Shown here: positions 55,131 through 64,000 of the stretch, one piece after another
Layout of the letters: each line of letters opens with the position of its first letter
How positions within the stretch are numbered: position 1 is the first letter of the stretch
Assembly (NCBI GenBank): GCA_023053545.1
Contig: JAKZAN010000006.1
Coordinates: 4,531,001-4,595,000, forward strand
DNA from: Lepidurus packardi
Taxonomy: Eukaryota; Arthropoda; Branchiopoda; Notostraca; Triopsidae
Length of the DNA stretch: 64,000 nt
Direction of reading: 5' to 3'
Notes under the pieces: generated by a model
Seen by the model: the letters and a program-made list of their open reading frames with translations, nothing else
What the model was told of the DNA's origin: nothing
Database searches by the model: none
Position numbers and translations under genes: made by a program

Positions 55131-57234
55131 CTTTACAAGACAAGATAAACAAAGGTTAACGGTTAGTGGTTAAGAGTTTTACTTTGATCTTTGGACGATG
55201 ATATACCGAGTTTAAACTAAGATTTTTTAGGTACTGGTCCCGTTTTTCCCCCGGTTCCGCTTTCGTTACTGCGTTGGCAATGGTTTTGTTCGTTTTAGGT
55301 CGGTCAAGGTAGGAAAGCTGAAGGTTTTAAAGTATAAAGTACAAGTAAAGCTCAGACTAAAACTAGGTGGTAATGACGCTTGGTTGATTGCACTATTGCA
55401 CAATGCTCTGTAAATAATACTTCCCCGAGTTCTTCACTAAAGTAAAGCAGGCGTTAAACGGCCACGATCGGCACTAGCTCCAAAGCCCTTGTTTTAAGAG
55501 AACAGCTCTTCCGTGCCAGTGATTTTTGCATTTTGCAAAGCAACTTATTGTACAGCTCGGTGATTGGCACGTGCGAAGCAATCCAAGGGCCACGGCGCAG
55601 CTGTGTGGCATGGCTTGGTCATGCGTGTAGCTTGACTAGCTCAAATATAAAATAAAAAAAATATATAAATCATAAAAACTAGGAGCGTTGGAACAGGTCA
55701 GAGACCATGGAAACCCTTTTTCTTGCTTTATATTAGTTCTTGTTATTGCTCTTGGCTCTGAGCTCTGTCCAAGCTCAAAAACGTGCCACAACCCACAACG
55801 AACTAACTGATCCTCAACTATCGAAGCATCAGTTTAATACCTGATAAAAATCATGAGCGCCGAAAACCTTACCAGCTTGAAATTTGGACGTCTAGATGCC
55901 AAGCCAAGAAGATTTTTTTGGGTCTCGAACATGCTCTTGTTGAAAACTCATTTCACGTTCCGTTGAACAAATGTCTAGACTTTAAAAGGCCGCACGTTGT
56001 TTTATTTTTTTCCCCCAAATCAATTTAATTTATTTTATTATTCAAACGTCCTTCTCGAACCACTTCATAGCCCACCTTCATAGCCTTCATTACCTGTGAA
56101 ATAAATAAATTATAGAAAAATAAATAAACTGAAAAGTAAATTAAGACACATTTTCTACACTGTACATGCTTTTCCCATATACTTTCCTAGGGCATACTTG
56201 ACTTTCACTATGGAAGTGAAAGAGCAAGTTCCGGTCGGAAATGAGTAATGTCTACTTTGATTTGGGTCGTCTGATGACGTCACGTTGCCACAGAGTCCGC
56301 ACCGGAAACGACGCTAGTCATGTTAAAATGCTACACGAACTTCCCTTCATTCTATGGCAAAAACTACATTCTTTGCATACATAAATGGTCTGATAAGCGT
56401 GTTTCGCGTGAAGGACAAGGAGCGTCAAATCGAAAGTCTATTTGCTCAGATTTTTTTAATTTTTTAAAATTCTTTCTTAGATTCCCGCTCCGGATGGACA
56501 TATCTGAGATTGCCGTTTTGGTACACATTCTTAGCGTGTAAGTTCCGTACAGAATAAATCTCAAAAAATGAAGAAAAAGTACTAATAATTAAAGAAAAAC
56601 AGTGGTCTAGGTTCGCCTTGTCCTCAATTCTTGTTGGCTCAGATGCAAGCCGGAAAGCTATCGCATGGTCTGCATGGTCCATCCAGCACTGCCGTTTGGA
56701 ATCGAGGCAAAAGAGAAGCACCTGGCACCTGCCTTGATGATGATGATGACCCTCGGGTATTCTGGTCAATAATCGTCCACGTGGAACGAACGGACAGCAG
56801 TATAGCCAAGCAGACAGACAACAACCTATGCTTCAAAAATCCCTTGGCTCGAAAAATCGGAAAAACTCCACTTTTCCACTGCGATCTTCTCAACTGCGAC
56901 TGTACAAAAACAATCCGAAAAATACTCGCCTCCAAGTAACTTTTTCGTATGCCAAAATGCTTATCACTGCAAACTTACTGCTCTGCCAGTTACCATAAAA
57001 CAAAAAACTAAAAAAGAAAAAAGAAACTGCAACCACAAAACAGAAGGCCACTGACTCATATCATCATTAAACCTGTGCAAATATTAACATTCCAAGATTT
57101 TTCGCGATAAAACAAGTTTTGTTTTAGGATTGTATGCAGTTATGAAGTTATGAAACTTTCTGGGGCTTTGACCATAAAAAGATTGTTACCAGTCCAGATA
57201 CCCTTGCCCCCCTCTTCTCTCCCGAAATTATTAG

Positions 57235-57302
57235 CACACAAACTCAACGGACCACCCAAATGAAACCACGGATACGGAGGCATTGGCAAAGCTGCTTGGG
57301 AG
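57235..57302 (+). other. Isolated exon-like segment
   Basis: A strong pyrimidine tract and acceptor (CTTCTCTCCCGAAATTATTAG) precede an open segment that ends at a GTAAAT donor. One frame reads HTNSTDHPNETTDTEALAKL. No partner exon was found, so this is only a candidate. Confidence 0.2.
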
Positions 57303-58539
57303 GTAAATCACTCGGGGAGAGTATGTTATGCGCAGCATCTCCTTAAACGGGCAAAAGGATTTTATTTTATTTTTAATTTTTGGGTTTTTTAAGGTCCTAG
57401 TTTTAGTCCATATGGGTTCCCGCATGATGAAATCGCAGGAGAAAATCAAGTCCCCCACATGCCGGTGTCCCGCACGTTTACATTTTCAAGCGAAACAAAC
57501 GAAATGTTCCTTGCGCAGTAATAACAGTTAGACCTAACATGCGTCGTAAAAAGATAAGGAGTCATAGAAGCGGTTTGCGTGACACATTGTGCCAGTTTTT
57601 GGCTCGCTTATGCGGATAGTCTATGGAGACCCATTTTCAATGCTAACACGTTCAAATACTTCTAGAACTGGGGTATTCAGGGTCATGGATTGCCCTCTGC
57701 TATGAATTACGCCATGTGTGTGGGCTCTAGTTATATCTCGTTAAATCTGCTTAAAAAGCGGGGGAAAACAGTTGGATCCACGAGATTTCATTGTTGCTGG
57801 TAACGCAGAGTACCCGCTACAGCATTACAACAGCAAAGTATCAGGTTATAATTCAATTCTGCTGTTGAATTATTGCTCCGAATTACTATAGAGCGTTCTT
57901 AGTTTAGTTTCTATAAAGACGCTGTATACCTGGTCAGACTTATGGCACATAAAAGGGATAAGCTATCAAAACGACAGGAAGTCAATGGCGTCAATGGCGG
58001 CGATTAAAAGGGGATAACGGATAACTCACGGTTAGCGTTTTTTTTTGTATTTTGCTGCCGTGTAGGAGGAAAAATTTGGAAGGTATACATCTATGGTAGA
58101 GTACAGGGTCTTGTTAGAGCCTAGCATAAGGCGTGACCAATAGGAAATTAGTAGTAAACCCTCCGTTTGGCTTTGGAGAGTAAAGACCTTAATAGCCTTA
58201 GAATTTATATTGATCCAAGAAGAAAGGGAGCTGTAATTTTAGAAAGAGCGAGAGAGAGAGGGGGGGACCTTACCTTTTGGCTTTAGATCTACCGCAAAAG
58301 ATCACACCCTCTTTTTGCTAGTTTAAAGGGCACTATAGCCCCCCAGAACAACTTTGTTGTAAGAAACAGAGCCCAAACTTGTAGTTTCAAGCAAAAACTT
58401 GTAATTTCAGTTCCTTTTCTTCATGCACAACCTACTAATTCATCTGTTCATGAAATTGTGAAACTCCCAAGGCATTTATTTATCGTTTAAAGCCCGGAAA
58501 TGTATAAACAACAATAACCGTACGGCACCGCACGCCAGG

Positions 58540-58640
58540 CCGCGACACGGCTGTGTCGTCATAACGGTGACGCCCCCTCCAAGTTTACATGCTCGTAACC
58601 CTTGAACGTCAATTCGCAAAGATATAAAACAAAATGTTTT
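58540..58640. repeat. Partial, diverged copy of a repeated segment
   Basis: GACGCCCCCTCCAAGTTTACATGCTCGTAACCCTTGAACG resembles the end of the copy near 62660-62700 (GCACGCTCATAACTCTTGAACG). Short and diverged. The family link is tentative. Confidence 0.4.
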
Positions 58641-59789
58641 GTTCTTGTAACAATATAGACAAAACCTCAGTATGGGATTTTCTTTACCTAGGGCCAAAAC
58701 CCCGAAGTGGCAGCTTTGCTAATGGTATGGACAATTTAGCACCTTGGAAAACTGGCAAACGCCGTTTATACTTAGCATCTTTGCTCTGGAGGGTTTGGAA
58801 CGAGAAAGACACAGCACGCCGACATTTGAAAAGTGGGATAAGCCTCAAAATTCTATAGTGTTCTGTCCAGTGCAGCAATTTTAAACCGCCAAACTGGAGC
58901 AGCTGCTCATAATAATTTCTAACCCCTTTTTTGTGTGTGGTTCCCTTCCTCCACACCCACAGCCACCCAGGATTGGCATAGCACATAGCACGGGAGCTTG
59001 AGACGCAGCAGCAGGCTTGGAAGGGTTTGGGGGCAAGGTGTGAAGGTGCAGGTCAAAGTTCAAAGTTGGCACCGTTCTCTAAGCAAAAAGCCAAGGCACG
59101 AGAGGCAACTCAAGGGGTTCAGCCATGCGAGCAGATGGCTGACTGGCCGCTTGATGAGCCGTGAATTGGAGCGCCGTCGTGACCATCGAATGTCATGTCC
59201 TCATAAGCCGCTTTTTTTTCTTTTTTTTTAAAGGGTAGATGAAAGCTCGCCAGATGATTAGCTAATGATCCTTTCCCTGGTCAATTGCTTGCCCATCACC
59301 CTATATAGATTATCCTTTTTTATCCTTATTTTAGGTTCTTTTTCTTTTATCTTTTTTTGTTTTTCTTTTATGTTTATGCTGTGTGGATTCTGTGTGTTCT
59401 ATACAAGTCAGAGAGGACAAGCAGGCCCTAAAAGTTGCTGGCCTATCTAGAAGGGTACCCGGACTCGCTCTCCCGAGCGTTGGGTAATGGCGTTTTATGA
59501 CAGGTAATAAGCGCCAGGTGCTTCGGTAGCCACTGATCTATGGCTAATCGCTCACACGCGGATATAGAAAACATGCATGAACCCCGTCAATAAAAGCATT
59601 GGTTATTCCCGTGGTTTTTAAAAAGCACCCAAACGCAAACACCCAAACTTGAAACCCATGCAAATGCAAACCAACACCAATAAACCAAACAAATCCACAC
59701 CAAATCAAAACCTGTAAGCTGAGAGAAGTACCGTATGGGTCAGAATTAGCATCGTTAATTGTTCTCATCGTCTTTAAAACCGTTGTATT

Positions 59790-60075
59790 CGTGGCTTTGT
59801 TTACTGTGTGAAGAGTGGATGTAAACAATAACCACGGTAACAAGCGGTTAAGCCACGCCACGCTCCGCCTCTGACGTCATACCAATAACTCGTGAACTGG
59901 GATTCAAAAGGACATTTGAACACAAATTCATTGTTCATGGCTACATAGAGTATGTTCTCAAATGGTCTCAACGTCCTCAAAATCTCAAAAATGAAATTCT
60001 CCTGCCTTTGCTTACTGTATATGTAGCACGGTAGTATAAACAAGCACGGTAACGCGATGGTTAAGAAATGTTCAG
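59790..60075 (-). repeat. Dispersed repeat, inverted copy
   Basis: On the minus strand it reads, in order, GAACAATGAATTTGTGTTCA, ACGAGTTATTGG, TGACGTCAGA, TTACCGTGGTTATTGTTTAC and CAGTAAACAAAG, the same order of blocks as at 54690-55130. A further GCTTACTGTATATGTAGCAC block at 60010 repeats its end. Confidence 0.65.
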
Positions 60076-61663
60076 TCGTTAAGCATTTATTTGGCATACA
60101 AATAGAGTGTTTGAACATTCTGAGGTTGATTGGTTTGAGTGAGCCAACAAAGGCAACCTGTAGCTGGTAGTTCTAAACTTTTGAGGTTTTTTGGTACCAC
60201 ACGATATGATAAAGTAAGCCAGTCGAGAGCAATTAGACGAGTCCCCATAAAGTTACTTACCTGTTTTTACCATGTTCTTTTTTTTTTCTTCTTGTTTTAC
60301 CCATACCTTCTACCTTCCCTCCAGATTGAGTTGAGACTTCGAGGAGGATTCAAACATGGCGGTCGGCAGCTTCTTGGAGAGTCTCAAACAAGACCTCCCC
60401 GAGAGTCGTAAAACAAGACTTTTTTTTTTTTTCTTGTTTTTCCAACGTGGAAAGGAAAGCAACTCAACGTAAGCTCTTCTTGTAGCGAGAGAGGAATAAA
60501 CTAGAAAAAGATTGGGGGGATGAGGAAGAAACGCAACCCAAATGGATCTGGACGTCCGAAAAAACCTGAAGATTCACTAAAAAAAAAAAGAAAAAATAAG
60601 GTAAAGAGAGAAGGAAGAAAGAAGAGAGGAGAAGGTCAGAAGAAACGGTTTTAGACAGTCAAAGAAGTTTGTTAAAACAAAGAAAGGTGTGCTTTCTGTG
60701 TTAGGTGAAAGAAAGGGTCGCTTTTAACCCGCCTGCTTATTAGTCCCAGCAACCTGTCATTGTTACTGGTGTGGAAGGCATGCTAAAACCACTTGATTTG
60801 GAGAACCCGCACAAGATGAGAGAGCGAACGTTTCTTTTTCACGTGCGGCTTCTTTTCGAGACGGAACCAAAACTTGCTCAACTTGCTTGTCTCTCACGAA
60901 ATGAAATCCCAGAACCTTTTTGTATTCCCCCCCCCCAAACTTTTCATCCCAAACATGTAGCCAAAACTGCCGAGTTTTGTTAGGCATTCTCGCAGTGGCT
61001 TGCTAACACCCCCATATTGCTCTCGTGTTTTGAAGCTCTAAGTAGTTTTAATGAGCTGCTTGGCAACTGGTCATTATTGAAAGCGGGCCAAAAAGAAAAA
61101 GAAAAATATCCCCCTCCCCCCTTTTTGGGGGAAACCATGATTTGCATTGCTCAGGCGTAAATCTACCGCACACGGAGCAGTTTTGCACTCGAAATCAGTA
61201 GGCGGGGTTTAGGGGATGGATTCTCTTAACCGCTCAAGAACTCAATTTATATTTGAAGAAGAAAATAAAAAAAGGAAGGACCAGCAAGATTTTCCACTTT
61301 CCTCCCAGTCGAGTCCCCCCCCCCCCTTTTTTTGTGGCTCGCTCGCGGTTTTTCTTCAATTTAATCTGTGACTTATGGCACTTTTATGGGACATAAAGAC
61401 CATGGGGCCTCATGTCCCCCAACCAAAAAAAAATAAATAAAAATATTAGAAAGTAAAATGAATTTAGTAATTTTTTGGGTGATTTGGAGAGAGGGTACTC
61501 TTACTTAAATTTTTTTTTAAAAATAAATAAAAGTGAAATGACGGACACGTGCCGGTTCTTGTTTCCCCCCAATCTAAGAGTTGCAAAAAAAAAATGTTGT
61601 AAAAGGGACATAACTCAGGTGTGTTTTGGCTCAAGTTAATTGTCTTCCGGACTGCGAAGTATA

Positions 61664-61750
61664 ATGGCGGTGCTGCTGATCGGATCTGATGATGGGGTTC
61701 TTAAACTTGTGCCTGCAACCTGCCAAACTTCTCCTCGCATGCCATGCCAG
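61664..61750 (+). other. Isolated candidate first exon
   Basis: ATG in reasonable context (ATAATGGCG), 29 codons (MAVLLIGSDDGVLKLVPATC ...), ending precisely at CAG|GTAAAA. No recognised domain and no partner exon. A similar lone ATG with Kozak-like AAACATGGCG is at 60356 (MAVGSFLESLKQDLPES). Confidence 0.2.
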
Positions 61751-62364
61751 GTAAAAACGACCAACAGCTGCTGGATAACAGGCTGCTGGCTTTTTGCTCT
61801 CTGTACGGCTTCTCTTATATTGCTCTACCCTCCCCTTGTTTCGCGAGACGCACATAGAACGCGCAGCAGACCCATGAAAAGATTCGAAACGATTTTCAAA
61901 TTGTTGGGGCCTTGCTTATTGTTGGAAGAGTCCCCCCTTTTTGCTTGTTGACGTATGGCAACTAACGAGTCCGCACATTCTGTGCATGCAGGGTATGTTT
62001 ATGGATGGTAAAATACCTGGGTGATTGGCGTTTCAAGTCTTTGATATATGAGTTAGATGGCGTGTATATTAGAAAAACCAATGTTGTCTTAAAGTTGAAC
62101 CACAAACATAGAGAGAGAAATCTAATTTCTATTGGTATTTTTATTTTAATCATGCGCCAAGTAATAACGAAGCTATTAAAGAACAAGGTTTCCCAAAATA
62201 GCATCAACCGGATTTTCGAACGTCACAGACGTAGCAGTTATCCATGGTTCAGTTGAGCGAGTCGATTTTATAGATGCACTGTAGACCTACTAATAGATTT
62301 TATAGATCTACTCATGGAGGTTATAGCGTCTACCACTGTTTTGCAGCTATCTCCGGTTACACCA

Positions 62365-62720
62365 AAGGCCTTTGTTTACTGTGTCTAGCACGGAAGTAAA
62401 CAACAACCACGGCAACAAGCCGTTACGCCACGCCACGCTTCGTCTCTGACGTCATGCCCATAACTCACGAACTGGGATTCGAAGAACATTTGAACACAAG
62501 TTCATTGTTCATGGTTACGTAGAACATATTCTCGCATGTTCTCATCGTCCTCAAAATCCCAAGAATGAAATTCTCGTGCCTTGGTTTACTGTATGTAAGA
62601 TGGAAGTAATGTCAACCACAGTGACAAACGACGTTAAGCCACACCTCCTCACGTCTATGGCGTCATAGCCAAGACTTTGCACGCTCATAACTCTTGAACG
62701 GTTACTCCAAAAAAATCCAA
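62365..62720 (-). repeat. Dispersed repeat, inverted copy
   Basis: Closely related to 59790-60075 in the same orientation: shared GTAAACAACAACCACGGCAA, GACGTCATGCCCATAACTC, GAACTGGGATTCGAAGAAC and TTCATTGTTCATGGTTACGT. It continues with a second, more diverged unit to about 62720. Confidence 0.7.
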
Positions 62721-64000
62721 ATAAAAAATTCATAATGCTTCCACATAACTGGACTCGAAACAGTCACTTTCCACCCAAATCAACACATGATTTGGGTGGC
62801 TGTATTGCCTTGGACTGACTGCCTGCATGGATGTCGGTGTGGAGGTCGAAAGGGCTCTAACATGTCCAACAGTCTTTTGTTCAAACGTGTTAAAAGACCG
62901 CTTATAGTCCTTATTTCCCCCCAAAAAAGCCAGAGTATTCAGAGCATTTCCTTCTACTTTGTAGAGCTGTAGCTGAACAAAGTGACGGGGGCACATTCCA
63001 CAGCGGCAGTTGGGGGATATGGTGTGGTCAGTAGCTGTTCCACGGTGCCATCTTTGGCGATTGTCCGCGTTGTCAACTGTTAACCCGGGCACGCTGGGGG
63101 GTTATACCCGGGCTAAAAAAAAAAAAGTGACAAACTAGAAAAGCTTTTAAAAATATACATGGACGTGGGGTCAATCCGTCGTGGACATTGCTCGATGAAC
63201 TTAACAATGCGGATTTTAGAGCATTGAACGCCCCTTTTATCCCCACCTTCCCCCCTACCCCTCCTGCTTTGGCTCAAAGTCTAATGGAGCCGCTTGCCAT
63301 CAGAGTCATGAAGACATTCCTCAAGTCAGAAAGGCATGACAACTCTGGTGGCCGCCTCCGCGGACGTGTTCCCACCACTTGCTTGTAGTTTTTTCTTTTC
63401 TTTTCTTTTTTTTCCCTACCGAAGGGGGTCAAAACCTGTGCTGTAGTCGGGCATTTCTAATGATTGTGACGGCGGTTTTTAGGGAAGAGAAAAATGCAAA
63501 AGAAGCTGAGACCAGCGGGGTCCAACAGCGGGGTCGCTTAACATTTTTCTGCCATCACTATTTCCAGAGCTTTTGTCAGGTAGCGAGACGAAAGAGCTGT
63601 ATAAATTTGTCGACTTTCGGTCACTGAAAGTTGTCACATCGTTGGCGGCTACAGGGGGGCCTGAGCCCCCCATTTGCTTCACTTTTTCGGCATCCAGCGT
63701 TTCTCCTCCAAAGTATTTTGCAGATTTGGGTAGAAGGTAGAACTTCTGACCTTCTTTTTTTTCAACCTTCTGATGTTACCTTCGACACTTTTCGTGTGCT
63801 ATGACTGTGAGACTCAGTTAAGCAATAATTGATGGAAGGGAAATGACTTGGTTTACAGAAAAACCGTAACCGTGAAGAATTTAAAGCTCAATCTTTACAA
63901 AAGGTAAGGGATATAGACCACGCGGATAGACTCACGATAGATTTGGTCCAAAAACCCAATAGGCCTGCAACAGTTTGAGGGGGGACTTATGGTCTTCTTC

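Larger units (their letters stand above)
53231..64000. other. Gene-poor region with no recognised gene
   Basis: About 10.8 kb in which neither strand shows a frame I recognise. The first 100 bp or so are hnRNP 3' UTR. The rest has low-complexity tracts (GA-rich near 60600, C-runs near 60930 and 61315, T/A runs) and the repeats listed here. It may be intergenic or a large intron of a gene that begins or ends outside the window. Confidence 0.6.

Noticed and set aside
56464-56935. Overlapping open frames of about 100 codons on both strands
   Set aside because: Neither shows a motif, codon pattern or splice context beyond chance.
59544-60118. Minus-strand frames of 105 codons each
   Set aside because: They run through the dispersed repeat copy at 59790-60075 and have no recognised domain.
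62730-63092. 120-codon minus-strand frame
   Set aside because: No family resemblance; composition is mixed and the start lies in low-complexity sequence.
1-64000. tRNA, rRNA and snRNA genes
   Set aside because: I looked by eye for A/B boxes and T-loop motifs and found none in a convincing arrangement. A covariance-model scan would be decisive.

Overview
The window is nuclear DNA from an animal, most likely an arthropod and quite possibly a branchiopod crustacean of the Daphnia type. The reasons are densely packed spliced genes, many introns of about 60-80 bp with GT-AG borders, arthropod-like protein sequences (laminin beta, Squid-type hnRNP, germ cell-less, RpL34) and moderate AT richness. 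The species assignment is inference. All coordinates come from reading frames and splice consensus by eye; exon borders given as 'about' may be off by a few bases.

Layout, left to right. 1-729: 3' end of PIGW (GPI anchor acyltransferase, + strand), running off the left edge. 1427-13104: complete laminin beta gene (- strand) with LN, 13 LE repeats interrupted by domain IV, and a coiled coil with beta knob. Its 3.4-kb first intron holds two well-formed, symmetric phase-1 exons that would add about 227 residues of Ser/Thr/Arg-rich sequence before the LN domain; this is the most interesting item found. 14740-17158: PUM3/Penguin (-). 17340-17655: LINE RNase H fragment. 18326-27359: IGHMBP2 helicase (-), with a complete alkaline phosphatase gene (21276-24073, +) nested in one 5.3-kb intron, followed by a four-copy hairpin-bearing tandem repeat. 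28062-29787: leucine-rich-repeat protein (+). 30513-35787: SEC31 of COPII (+). 36225-38115: PAQR3-like seven-helix protein (-). 39481-39965: RpL34 (-). 40397-41347: VTI1 SNARE (+). 41882-43936: ZDHHC6 palmitoyltransferase (+). 44308-45639: Cdc1/PGAP5-like metallophosphoesterase (-). 46061-48129: germ cell-less BTB protein (+). 48625-49441: histone H2A.Z (-). 49963-53230: Squid-like hnRNP (+).

53231-64000 is different: no recognisable gene, many low-complexity tracts, one MITE-like inverted repeat and a dispersed repeat family of about 220 bp with at least four clear copies. It is either intergenic or the intron of a large gene; a few isolated exon-like pieces are noted at low confidence.

The genes are housekeeping genes and do not form one pathway. 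Several touch the secretory route (PIGW and the PGAP5-like enzyme act on GPI anchors, alkaline phosphatase is probably GPI-anchored, SEC31 builds COPII coats, VTI1 is an endosomal/Golgi SNARE, ZDHHC6 is an ER palmitoyltransferase), but this looks like chance. No tRNA, rRNA, CRISPR array or virus-derived element was recognised.
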